Assembly (NCBI RefSeq): GCF_016745255.1
Contig: NZ_JADOEQ010000007.1
Coordinates: forward strand, 121,649-185,648
Length of the DNA: 64,000 nt
Source of the DNA: Enterococcus sp. BWR-S5
GTDB taxonomy: Bacteria > Bacillota > Bacilli > Lactobacillales > Enterococcaceae
Reading direction: 5' to 3'
A program made the translations under genes and the position numbers. Shown here piece after piece: positions 27,958 through 36,919 of the stretch. The notes under the pieces were generated by a model, which worked only from the letters and a program-made list of their open reading frames with translations, searched no databases and was not told the DNA's origin. Each line of letters begins with the position of its first letter. Position 1 is the first letter of the stretch.

Positions 27958-30299
27958 GGTTGGAAGACATAAAGATGGCAGGCGTTCAAGGTTAATGTCG
28001 AATCAAGAGTGAAGCCTTCAGGCGAAACAGACTCTCTGGAAAGTTCAAATTTCGGCATGATTTTCTGAGTCAGGTAAGTCAGAAGCTCCAAATCAATTTC
28101 CGTTTGACCACCAACACGAATCCAGTCATTGTAAATACCGCCATGGTCTTTATCCAGCACATAGTGTCTTAGTAGATAATCACCGGCGGGCATATTTTTT
28201 AAATGAACCGCCATTTTTTTTGATTGATACTGAACTTGATAGGAATCGACGGAATATACCGGGTCAAGATAGCTGGAGTTATAGAGCAGCAGCTGGTAAT
28301 GATTGTTGTGCTGAGTTAACAGGTAGCCGTCTCCTTTAGAAATCAGTTGTCCGGACATGCGATCCAAAAATGACAGAGAAAAGAATAACGGTCGCCGCAG
28401 CTCTTCATAGAGAAATACAGACAGACTGCTGTCTTCTCGACGATGTGTCTGGCGTTCCTTCACTTTGATATTCAACCAGAAGGCCATGCCTGAAATTTGT
28501 TCAGACAGTTCAATGATTGATTCCAGAATTAACGCAGAACGAAAGAAAGTTCCGGCTAATGTATCACCTTCGCCGACTAATGTGTTCCAATTTGTTAAAT
28601 AAATTTCCGGCCGCCAATCGATATCCTTTTCTTCTGATTGAATAAGAGAAATACCGGCAAGAACTCTATTCAAAATATTTTGTTGGTATTCTTTGAAATA
28701 TAGTGAGTGTTCCTTTTTTATTTGCTGACTGTCATAAGGGTCTGCTTGAAAGCTAATAAATCCGGGAAGACAATGCTGATTCTTCTGCAGCAGCAGAAAT
28801 TCACAATAAGAAGAATATGTCTGCTCATCTAAAGAAATCAGGGATTGGAAACCAATCGTACACTGCGGGATTAATTGCTTCAATTTCCGATAGAAATAAT
28901 TATATCCCCAATAATTAGCACCTTTCTGTTGTTCGTTATCAGGATCGGAAAGATGCCATTCCAGAAACCATTGATTCATCTCTTCATAGCCATATCGGTT
29001 CAGGAAATGGCGCAGCATTTTCAATTGACGGTCACACCAAACTTGCATCTCATTGCGTTGGAGAAGCTGCTCGGGCGGAATAAGCTGAATCATTGGCTTC
29101 AGCTGAATCTGTACTAAAAAATCGAACCATTGATTATTCCTTATATACTCTGAAATCAGATGGACATCACTTTCAAAATTGGACTCTTCACAAAAACCGG
29201 TAAATTGAATCAAATCAAAATGACTTTCTTTTTGCAGACTGTTCAGTTCTCGCTGAACAGTATTGGACAGTCCTTCAAACGCTTGTCCGATTTTAATGAT
29301 TTTTTTTGTCTGTCGATATTCCGGCTGTGCAGTATTTGGAATTGCTAGTGACAGTTCTTGTTTAATGACCACGCTTTCATCATCAATATCGTTTTCTACT
29401 AAATATTTGGCAAGCTCCTGTAAAGCGATTGTTCCTGAAAGCTCTTGAAAGTCAGCTGCATCGTCAGTATTTGTCAGCAGGCTTCTGTCAGAAGAATGTT
29501 CCTTTCGATAAACGGAGGGTGTTAGTCCATATTTCTTCTTGAACACTTGATGAAAATGTTTAACGCTGGCAAAACCATTATTCAAGGCAATTTTTACGAT
29601 TGCATGGTCTGTCAGTAAGAGCTCCTCTGTGGCATGAATCAGCTTAATTTGATTTTGATACTCTGTAAATGTCACGCCTACCTGTTTTTTGAATAAACGA
29701 GACAGATGGTAATAGGAAAGATCAGCCGCTTTGGCCAGCTGTTCCAATGAAATCGGCTCATCATAGTTTTTTTGGATGTGCTCAATAATAGCATTAATCT
29801 TTTCATCGGTTGTCGTGACGCTTAAGGGATGTGCCGAAGTAGTTATCTTTTTAAACTCTTTTATCAAGCAGGTAAGTAGAGTAAACAAATATTGATAGAC
29901 CTCTAAATCAGTTTCTTCATTTTTCTTGAAGTAAGCGACCATTAAGCGAGCTAAAGTTTCTCTCAGCTTCTTGAACTGTTCCAGTTTAGTTTCGGAGGAA
30001 TCCAGGGTACAGCAGTCAAAAAAGGGAAGCTCCGTCAATGAAACGTGTTGAGCCATTTGTTCTCTGGAAATTTGTAAATATAAAAATAGGTTTTTTTCTG
30101 TCCCAACTATTTTGTACTGTTGAAAAGGATTGATGACCAGAAGATCATCTGTGTGCAGTAAATATTCCTGATCGGGTGTACTGATACTGATTGAACCATT
30201 GAGCATCAAAAATAAATTAATGCTGTCATTCATCTGTGTTGGAATAACCGTTGCATTCATCAGGCTCATCCTAAAAGGAAATTGTTTAGACAGCCGCAT
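27948..30299 (-). CDS. AraC family regulator with GH39-like C-terminal domain
   Basis: A 783-residue protein, far longer than a typical AraC regulator (about 300). Residues 1-130 are a cupin-like sensing domain. Residues 167-268 are the double helix-turn-helix (LEQLAKAADLSYYHLSRLF and VKIALNNGFASVKHFHQVF). The remaining 500 residues resemble a family 39 glycoside hydrolase/beta-xylosidase fold, probably used as a sensor. The start has AAGGAGG at good spacing. It lies upstream of the MFS-sda-amidohydrolase operon on the same strand with its own terminator, so local control of that operon is likely. Confidence 0.82.
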   Translation of the reverse strand: MRLSKQFPFRMSLMNATVIPTQMNDSINLFLMLNGSISISTPDQEYLLHTDDLLVINPFQQYKIVGTEKNLFLYLQISREQMAQHVSLTELPFFDCCTLDSSETKLEQFKKLRETLARLMVAYFKKNEETDLEVYQYLFTLLTCLIKEFKKITTSAHPLSVTTTDEKINAIIEHIQKNYDEPISLEQLAKAADLSYYHLSRLFKKQVGVTFTEYQNQIKLIHATEELLLTDHAIVKIALNNGFASVKHFHQVFKKKYGLTPSVYRKEHSSDRSLLTNTDDAADFQELSGTIALQELAKYLVENDIDDESVVIKQELSLAIPNTAQPEYRQTKKIIKIGQAFEGLSNTVQRELNSLQKESHFDLIQFTGFCEESNFESDVHLISEYIRNNQWFDFLVQIQLKPMIQLIPPEQLLQRNEMQVWCDRQLKMLRHFLNRYGYEEMNQWFLEWHLSDPDNEQQKGANYWGYNYFYRKLKQLIPQCTIGFQSLISLDEQTYSSYCEFLLLQKNQHCLPGFISFQADPYDSQQIKKEHSLYFKEYQQNILNRVLAGISLIQSEEKDIDWRPEIYLTNWNTLVGEGDTLAGTFFRSALILESIIELSEQISGMAFWLNIKVKERQTHRREDSSLSVFLYEELRRPLFFSLSFLDRMSGQLISKGDGYLLTQHNNHYQLLLYNSSYLDPVYSVDSYQVQYQSKKMAVHLKNMPAGDYLLRHYVLDKDHGGIYNDWIRVGGQTEIDLELLTYLTQKIMPKFELSRESVSPEGFTLDSTLTLNACHLYVFQPIY

Positions 30300-30413
30300 A
30301 GAATCGATTCCTCCTTTTTATTTACTCGTTAGTTGTATCAAAATATAGCATCTATCCCTTTGGTAAACAAGTTTTTCTTTTTTGAACAGTCTTTTTTTTG
30401 CCTTTTCAAACAA

Positions 30414-30455
30414 AACAATCAGGTGTGAACGTTGGATGTTCCCCACCTGATTGTT
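30414..30455 (-). terminator. terminator of the PPOX-family gene
   Basis: AACAATCAGGTG and CACCTGATTGTT form a perfect 12-bp stem. On the minus strand a T-rich tract follows. Confidence 0.75.
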
Positions 30456-30457
30456 TA

Positions 30458-30871
30458 TTAATCATTAAAGAGTTTGGGATGTAGATCAGTCAATGAAGTG
30501 TTTTTTATATGGTTCAATGTCATTATTTCAAAGCATAAAATAACCGGATCAGGATATTGCAGCACTTTTTTATACTGGTCTAAATGCGTTGAGATGGAGT
30601 CATATTTATTAATGGTATCGATTGTCAATAAGCCCTTCAGCAAAAGACTTTCATATGTATCAGACTGAAGCACGCAAAGACTGCCTTTGCTGTTTTTATG
30701 TGCATTTTTAACGGTTTGACTGCTTGCGCTTAAGTAAAATTTCATAGAATGATAGCTTTGCCTCATTATCGGGTGAGAAATAATTTTAGAATGAGGGAAT
30801 CCGGCTTCATCACTTGTGCTCAATATCATGAAATCACTTTGGCATAAGATTCGTTCAGCATCTTTGTTCAT
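30458..30871 (-). CDS. pyridoxamine 5'-phosphate oxidase-like flavoprotein
   Basis: A 137-residue protein of the split-barrel FMN-binding fold (FMILSTSDEAGFPHSKIIS, then MKFYLSASSQTVKNAHKNSKGSLCVL), similar to small general-stress flavoproteins. The activity is unknown. The ATG at 30871 is preferred over a TTG 18 bases upstream, because AAGGAGAG lies in between at the right distance. Confidence 0.7.
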   Translation of the reverse strand: MNKDAERILCQSDFMILSTSDEAGFPHSKIISHPIMRQSYHSMKFYLSASSQTVKNAHKNSKGSLCVLQSDTYESLLLKGLLTIDTINKYDSISTHLDQYKKVLQYPDPVILCFEIMTLNHIKNTSLTDLHPKLFND

Positions 30872-30982
30872 ATTATTCTCTCCTTTCAAATTATGAGAAT
30901 AATATATCAGAAATATATTATTAAATATAAAATAATGCGTTCCAAAGAGTTGTTTGAGAGAATTATGTCATTAAATAAAAAC

Positions 30983-31014
30983 AAGGCTTGAGATTCAGCG
31001 AATCTCAAGCTTTG
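30983..31014 (-). terminator. terminator of the ABC-F gene
   Basis: AAGCTTGAGATTC-GCT-GAATCTCAAGCCTT (minus strand) is a 12-bp hairpin with a 3-nt loop, followed by TGTTTTTATTT. Confidence 0.88.
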
Positions 31015-31030
31015 TTTACTATTTTTTCTA

Positions 31031-32662
31031 TTAATATTCGCCGCTGAATAATTCATCCAGTTGTTTTTGTACATCCTTGTTTTCAAGGAATGCATCATAG
31101 GTTGTATCTGCACGGTCAACCACACCATTATCAGAAACCGCAATGATTCGGTTCGCTAATGTTTGAATGAACTGGTGGTCATGAGAACCGAATAGAATTG
31201 CTCCAGGGAAAGCAATCAAGCCATCATTCAGAGCAGTGATTGATTCTAAGTCAAGGTGATTGGTTGGATCATCCAACACTAAAACATTTGATTTAGACAG
31301 CATCAGCTTAGAAAGCATCACACGTACTTTTTCTCCACCGGAAAGAACATTCACAGATTTCAGCACTTCTTCTCCTGAGAAGAGCATTCTACCTAAGAAG
31401 CTACGCAAGAAGGTATTGTCATCTTCTTCTTTGCTGGCAAATTGACGCAGCCAGTCAAGAATCGTCAAATCAGTATCAAAGTCGCTGCTGTTGTCTTTTG
31501 GCAAGTATGCCTGGCTAGTTGTTACACCCCAACGAACAGTTCCGCTGTCAGGCGTGATTTCGCCCATCAGAACTTTGAACAAGGTTGTTGTCACAATATC
31601 GTTATCTGCAATAAAGGCTACCTTGTCATCTTTGTTCAAGGTGAAGCTGACTTTATCCAAGATTTTCTTGCCATCTAAAGTGACAGAAACATTGTCGACC
31701 TGCAGTAAATCGTTTCCGATTTCTCTTTCCGGCTTGAAGCCGACAAAAGGATAACGGCGAGAAGATGGTTGAATGTCATCTAAAGTGATTTTATCCAACA
31801 TTTTCTTCCGAGAGGTTGCTTGTTTTGATTTAGATGCATTGGCACTGAATCGTGCGATAAAGTCTTGAAGCTCTTTGATTTGTTCTTCTTTTTTCGCATT
31901 TGAATCAGATTGCAGTCTCGCTGCTAATTGGCTAGATTCCAACCAGAAGTCATAGTTCCCTACATAAAGCTTGATTTTTCCAAAGTCCAAATCAGCCATA
32001 TGCGTACATACTTTATTCAAGAAGTGACGGTCATGGGAAACAACGATAACTGTGTTATCAAAGTTGATCAAAAATTCTTCCAACCATGCGATTGAACGAG
32101 TGTCCAGTCCGTTGGTAGGCTCATCCAGTAATAGTACATCTGGTTTGCCGAATAGTGATTGGGCAAGTAAGACTTTGATTTTTTGACCGGCTGTCAATTC
32201 ACTCATCTTCTGATCGTGCAGGCTTTCAGGGATATTTAGTCCTTGTAATAGGACTGCAGCTTCCGGCTCAGCTTCCCAGCCGTCTAATTCAGCAAATTCA
32301 CCCTCCAGCTCAGCAGCACGGATACCATCTTCATCAGAAAAATCTTCTTTCATGTAGATAGCATCTTTTTCCTTCATTACTTCATACAGACGTTTATGTC
32401 CCATGATAACTGTTTCCAAAACAGTGTATTCTTCATAATCAAAATGATTCTGTTTCAAGGTTGCCATACGCTCATCAGGACCAAGTGTTACCGTTCCTGT
32501 TGTTGGCTGGATATCTCCTGATAAAATCTTCAGGAAAGTAGACTTTCCGGCACCGTTCGCACCAATCAACCCATAACAGTTTCCAGGGTTGAACTTAATA
32601 TTTACATCATCAAAAAGTTTGCGGTCAGAAAACAACAAACTTACATCATTTACAGTAATCAA
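31031..32662 (-). CDS. ABC-F family ATPase (YbiT/YkpA-like)
   Basis: A 543-residue protein with two ATP-binding cassettes and no membrane segment. Walker A sites are GANGAGKST (34-42) and a degenerate FIADNDIVTTT in the second domain. Signature motifs are LTAGQK and LSGGEKVR; Walker B motifs are VLLLDEPTNGLD and VLVLDDPTNHLD. The interdomain linker (about 240-300) is the ribosome-contacting arm. Length matches the YbiT/YkpA subgroup of translation factors rather than antibiotic-resistance members. The second Walker A lacks the usual Lys. The start is TTG after GAGG. Confidence 0.88.
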   Translation of the reverse strand: MITVNDVSLLFSDRKLFDDVNIKFNPGNCYGLIGANGAGKSTFLKILSGDIQPTTGTVTLGPDERMATLKQNHFDYEEYTVLETVIMGHKRLYEVMKEKDAIYMKEDFSDEDGIRAAELEGEFAELDGWEAEPEAAVLLQGLNIPESLHDQKMSELTAGQKIKVLLAQSLFGKPDVLLLDEPTNGLDTRSIAWLEEFLINFDNTVIVVSHDRHFLNKVCTHMADLDFGKIKLYVGNYDFWLESSQLAARLQSDSNAKKEEQIKELQDFIARFSANASKSKQATSRKKMLDKITLDDIQPSSRRYPFVGFKPEREIGNDLLQVDNVSVTLDGKKILDKVSFTLNKDDKVAFIADNDIVTTTLFKVLMGEITPDSGTVRWGVTTSQAYLPKDNSSDFDTDLTILDWLRQFASKEEDDNTFLRSFLGRMLFSGEEVLKSVNVLSGGEKVRVMLSKLMLSKSNVLVLDDPTNHLDLESITALNDGLIAFPGAILFGSHDHQFIQTLANRIIAVSDNGVVDRADTTYDAFLENKDVQKQLDELFSGEY

Positions 32663-32951
32663 TCTTTTTCCTCACTTTTCTATTATTACTATACAAATCT
32701 TGCTAAATAGATGAGCACACCCTTATTTTTTATACAATACAGATAACGGGCAATTTTCGTGCAAGGTATTATTTAACAGAATTTATATAGAGCCTCTCTG
32801 CATTATAGCGAGGAACCCCTTATTTTTCAAGAAGTTTCAGCGGATTCTTAGATTGATGAAAGAAGAAGTGGGGAAGTGGGAATGAAAATATGGCAGATAA
32901 GGGAAAAATGGTGGAGTAAGTTAGAATATGAAGCCTATACAAAAGGATATT

Positions 32952-33005
32952 AGTGTACTTTTTTATCGATACACTGTATGATACACATGAGGAAATAGTG
33001 TATCG
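32952..33005. promoter_or_regulatory. control region of the LevR-type gene with GTGTA/TACAC boxes
   Basis: CGATACACT (32967-32975) and AGTGTATCG (32997-33005) are perfect inverted halves. Further AGTGTA and ATACAC copies lie at 32952 and 32981. A TATGAT -10 (32977-32982) sits inside the array, so the boxes probably bind a repressor or the activator itself. The rest of the 361-base gap upstream holds no ORF. Confidence 0.5.
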
Positions 33006-33023
33006 TTTATGGTGAGGGGATAA

Positions 33024-35909
33024 ATGATGAAAAGAATTGAGAAAATCTATTTATATGTAAAAGAAAAGACTGAAAAGCTGTCCTCTTCTGAGCTTGCGAT
33101 GGGCTTTGGTGTGACCACTACCGAGCTGTCTGAGGCGATGGACATCCAACGGACCAATGCCAGCAAGGACTTGAATCAGCTGGTTCGGGAAGGTCTTTTG
33201 GAAAAGATTGATGGGCGACCGGTACGATATGTTGATAAATCAGCTGTTCAGTATCAGCCGTTGAAGGGACATGTTAAGAGCTATCGTGAAAAAGAGTTGA
33301 AAACCAAAACAACGGCGGTTTGGTCTAGGGATGAATCTGAAGGCGGTCAAGGTAGCTATCCGTTGGATGATATTTTTCAACAGATGATTGGGGCTTCCGG
33401 TAGCATGAAGACACCGGTTGAACAAGCCAAGGCAGCCATCCTGTATCCGCCGAAGGGCTTGAACTGTCTGATTGTTGGGCCTACAGGGTCCGGTAAGACT
33501 TATTTTGCTCACGCAATGTTTCAATTTGCGCAAAGAAATAATATTGTACAGGACCAAAAAGAGTTGATTGTATTCAATTGTGCCGATTATGCGCATAATC
33601 CAGAGCTTTTAATGTCTCATTTGTTTGGTTATGTGGAAGGTGCCTTCACAGGTGCGAACACAACCAAAGAAGGATTGATTTATGAAGCAGACGGCGGGCT
33701 GCTGTTCTTGGACGAGGTGCATCGCTTACCTCCTGAGGGGCAGGAAATGATTTTCTACTTCATGGATCATGGCACGTATTCCCGTCTGGGAGAAACAACA
33801 AAGAATAATCATGCGGATGTTCGAATTATCTGTGCGACAACGGAAAATCCGGCTTCAGCCTTGCTTAATACCTTTGTACGGAGAATTCCGATTATTATTC
33901 AGCTGCCTCATTTCAACAACCGTCCAGCAAAGGAAAAGGTCGAGCTGGTCAAAATCATGGTAGCGATGGAGGCCAACCGAATTCAACGGAAAATCACTCT
34001 TTCCGAGGATGTCGTGAAGGCGCTGATAGGCAGCGTCACTTATGGAAATGTCGGTCAGTTGAAGTCCAATGTTCAGCTGGTGACCGCCAGAGGCTTTTTA
34101 AACCATATCGATCAGCCGGAGATGATCATCACGATGGCAGAGCTGACGGATGGGATTAAGGACGGGATGCTGCAGCTGGCAAACAATCGTGAAGCGTTGG
34201 CAGAGCTGTCACAGTATTTGGAGCCGAAAATGGTTGTTTCGCCGAACGAATCATTAGTTACCGTTCAATCGGATTCCTATGAGCTGCCATATAATCTATA
34301 TGAAATCATCGGTGATAAAGCAGCCTTGCTCAAAGCAGACGGTCTGGATCAGGAAGTGATTAACAATTTCATTACCACAGATATCAATGTTCATTTGAAG
34401 TCTTTTTATCGCAATCATGGCTTTACCTTTGATACGGAGAAAAAACTGGCCGAAATTATGGACCAGCAAATCATTGATATCACTAGAAAAATTTTCAGCT
34501 TTTCCAAAGCGAAGCTGGGGTATGATTTCCAGTCGAACTTTATCTACGCAATGAGTCTGCATATCAGCTCCTTCCTGAAGCGTATTCAGATTGGTGACCA
34601 AAGACAACACGATTTGAATGAGAATTTACGGAATATGGTATTGGATTATCCGATAGAATTTGAAACAGCACAGGAAATCAAGGAAATGATTGAAGAAGCT
34701 TATCAATTGTCTATTCCTGAATCTGAAACCTATTATATAGCGGTTCTTTTGATTTCATTGAGGGAAAATAAAAGTGCCGGCAGGATTGGTATTGTGGTTG
34801 CCGCACATGGTAAAAGTACAGCGACGAGCATGGTTGAGGTTGTAGAGAAGCTGTTGAACGTTGACAATTTGAAGGCTGTTGATATGCCTTTGGAAATGAA
34901 GCCGCAGGAAGCCTTGATAGAAATTGTTCAGGCTGTGAAGACTGTAGATGAAGGGAGCGGTGTCATCCTCTTGGTTGATATGGGCTCACTGAGTACCTTC
35001 TCAGATGAAATCATCCGACAGACAAATATTGATGTTCGGACAGTTGATATGGTAACGACTCCAATCGTTTTAGAAACAGCTAGAAAAACAACCCTGTTGG
35101 ATACTCATTTGGATGATCTCTATGATTCATTGAAGAACTTTCACGGCTATGCCGGAATGAATACACTGAAAAATAAAAAAGAACTGGGACTGCCGCCAAT
35201 CAAGAAAAAGATGATTCTGGCAATCTGTGCATCAGGAGAAGGAACGGCTCAGCGAATGAAGGAGCTGATTGAAAGCTATCTGACACCACAGACCGAACAG
35301 CATCTATCGGTTGTTCCGTGCTCGATTCTGGATGTGAAAAAACGGCTGGAGGAGCTGTATCAGCAATACCACATTATTGCGGCGACGGGGATTACCGATC
35401 CTAAAATCAATGTTCCCTTCATTCCTATGGAAACCTTCTTTTCCGGAGAAGCCGCTGAAGTCATTGAGCATCTAGTCTATGATGATGAGCTGGCCATTCA
35501 TGATATGAGCATCGACGAAGAGTCAGCGAAACGAATCTGTGTAGAGTATATGGAGCAGAGCTTTACTTTTATTAATGCCCAGAAGGTTTTACCACTATTA
35601 TGGCAGTTTGTTCATACCGTTCAAACAAAGTTGAACTTAGAAGAATCGTATACCTTCTATATAAATATGATTATGCACATGGCGGGTGTATTGGAGAGAG
35701 CCCTGCGGCAAGACCCTTTAATTGTGGAGGATACACTTTTGGAGGAAATGAAGCAAGATGACTTCTATACAGAAATCGCTAAGGCTGTACTTTTTCTAAA
35801 CGAATCCTTCAAGCTGAAAATTGCTGAATCGGAGATTTACTATATGGTACACATGGTTCATAACTCACAGAAGGATATACAGAAAAATACAGATGATTTA
35901 TTCGACTAA
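33024..35909 (+). CDS. manR: sigma-54-dependent PTS operon activator (LevR/ManR type)
   Basis: A 961-residue enhancer-binding activator. Order: N-terminal winged helix (18-75), AAA+ domain with Walker A GPTGSGKT (152-159), the sigma-54 contact GAFTGA (206-211) and Walker B LLFLDE (226-231). Then come PRD1 (about 450-560), an EIIA-Man-like domain (about 580-700), an EIIB-Gat-like domain (about 730-800) and PRD2 (about 850-950). PTS phosphorylation of PRD and EIIA histidines normally sets its activity. A -24/-12 promoter lies just downstream before the mannose PTS genes, its evident target. Confidence 0.94.
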   Translation: MMKRIEKIYLYVKEKTEKLSSSELAMGFGVTTTELSEAMDIQRTNASKDLNQLVREGLLEKIDGRPVRYVDKSAVQYQPLKGHVKSYREKELKTKTTAVWSRDESEGGQGSYPLDDIFQQMIGASGSMKTPVEQAKAAILYPPKGLNCLIVGPTGSGKTYFAHAMFQFAQRNNIVQDQKELIVFNCADYAHNPELLMSHLFGYVEGAFTGANTTKEGLIYEADGGLLFLDEVHRLPPEGQEMIFYFMDHGTYSRLGETTKNNHADVRIICATTENPASALLNTFVRRIPIIIQLPHFNNRPAKEKVELVKIMVAMEANRIQRKITLSEDVVKALIGSVTYGNVGQLKSNVQLVTARGFLNHIDQPEMIITMAELTDGIKDGMLQLANNREALAELSQYLEPKMVVSPNESLVTVQSDSYELPYNLYEIIGDKAALLKADGLDQEVINNFITTDINVHLKSFYRNHGFTFDTEKKLAEIMDQQIIDITRKIFSFSKAKLGYDFQSNFIYAMSLHISSFLKRIQIGDQRQHDLNENLRNMVLDYPIEFETAQEIKEMIEEAYQLSIPESETYYIAVLLISLRENKSAGRIGIVVAAHGKSTATSMVEVVEKLLNVDNLKAVDMPLEMKPQEALIEIVQAVKTVDEGSGVILLVDMGSLSTFSDEIIRQTNIDVRTVDMVTTPIVLETARKTTLLDTHLDDLYDSLKNFHGYAGMNTLKNKKELGLPPIKKKMILAICASGEGTAQRMKELIESYLTPQTEQHLSVVPCSILDVKKRLEELYQQYHIIAATGITDPKINVPFIPMETFFSGEAAEVIEHLVYDDELAIHDMSIDEESAKRICVEYMEQSFTFINAQKVLPLLWQFVHTVQTKLNLEESYTFYINMIMHMAGVLERALRQDPLIVEDTLLEEMKQDDFYTEIAKAVLFLNESFKLKIAESEIYYMVHMVHNSQKDIQKNTDDLFD

Positions 35910-35920
35910 ATACACAAAAA

Positions 35921-35957
35921 AGATACACTGTAAAAATAATACAGTGTATCTTTTTTG
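35921..35957 (+). terminator. terminator of the LevR-type gene
   Basis: AGATACACTGTA and TACAGTGTATCT form a perfect 12-bp stem followed by TTTTT. The arm repeats the GATACACTGTA sequence found upstream of the same gene. Confidence 0.9.
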
Positions 35958-36004
35958 TTATGAAAACCTTAATATAAAGGGATTTAAAAATCAATACACT
36001 AACT

Positions 36005-36020
36005 TGGCACGATACTTGCT
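36005..36020 (+). promoter_or_regulatory. sigma-54 (-24/-12) promoter of the mannose PTS operon
   Basis: TGGCAC-GATAC-TTGCT matches the sigma-54 consensus TGGCAC-N5-TTGCW exactly. It lies 159 bases before the first PTS gene and immediately after the activator gene, leaving a long leader with no ORF. Confidence 0.93.
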
Positions 36021-36178
36021 TATAATAAGGTGGATCGACAATCTAAGAATCAAGGGGCTTTATTTTGGTAATATCTTTCAGAACATAGTATTTTTAATAT
36101 AAGTTGAAAGAAAAGCCTTCTATAATGCCTTCTTCCCCGAGAATAAAGAGGATTGGATAAAAAGGAGTGCAGGTTTAG

Positions 36179-36673
36179 ATGGATATTCGTCTAGCAAGAA
36201 TTGATGATCGACTGATCCATGGTCAGGTAGCTACAGTTTGGACAAAAAGTATGAATATCAATCGTATTTTGGTAGTGAGTGATACAGTCGCACAGGATAT
36301 GTTGAGAAAGAAGTTATTGATTCAGGCAGCGCCGCCAGGAGTCAAAGTAAATGTTATCACCGTAGATAAAATGATTCAGGTTTATCCGGATGAGCGTTTT
36401 GACAGCAGCTTCAGAGTCATGTTGTTGTTTACAAACCCTGAAGATGTCGAGCGGGTCGTAAGAAATGGTGTTCAGCTGGATACGGTGAACATTGGCGGAA
36501 TGAGCTTTTCTCAAGGGAAAAAGATGATTACGAATGCGGTGGCAGTGGATGCACAGGATATTGAAGCATTTAAGTATCTGGATTCTCTGGGAATCACGCT
36601 GGAGATACGCAAAGTAGTCGCAGACAGTAAGGTTCATTTGATTGAGCTGCTGAAAAAAGAACAATTATTGTGA
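36179..36673 (+). CDS. PTS mannose family EIIB component (separate copy)
   Basis: A 164-residue EIIB protein of the mannose family. The phosphorylated histidine is His14 in IDDRLIHGQVATVW. It repeats the EIIB domain fused in the next gene, so the operon encodes two EIIB units. A TATA-free gap of 246 bases with an attenuator-like hairpin separates it from the EIIAB gene. E. faecalis has the same arrangement at its mpt locus. Confidence 0.92.
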   Translation: MDIRLARIDDRLIHGQVATVWTKSMNINRILVVSDTVAQDMLRKKLLIQAAPPGVKVNVITVDKMIQVYPDERFDSSFRVMLLFTNPEDVERVVRNGVQLDTVNIGGMSFSQGKKMITNAVAVDAQDIEAFKYLDSLGITLEIRKVVADSKVHLIELLKKEQLL

Positions 36674-36708
36674 GAGAGATACTCTGATTTGGAGTTTTCT
36701 TATATAGG

Positions 36709-36730
36709 AAGGTCAATCGTTGACCTTTTA
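36709..36730 (+). terminator. internal attenuator-like hairpin in the PTS operon
   Basis: AAGGTCAA-TCG-TTGACCTT is a perfect 8-bp stem followed by TTA. It lies between the lone EIIB and the EIIAB gene and could reduce read-through or mark RNA processing. The remaining bases up to 36919 hold no supported gene. Confidence 0.5.
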
Positions 36731-36919
36731 AGCATTGAGAGGATGTGATTCGTTAGAATATTCAGATGAAACGCGTTTATTATTGTATTGTTTCCAAATG
36801 TTTTTATTTTCCATTTTTTGTCACTGAACTTTTTATTTCATATGTCTCGGAAGTAAAGCGTGTTGGAAGGAATCAGGATAATAGAAAGAAAGTAAATAAG
36901 TATAGGAGGTATACAAATT

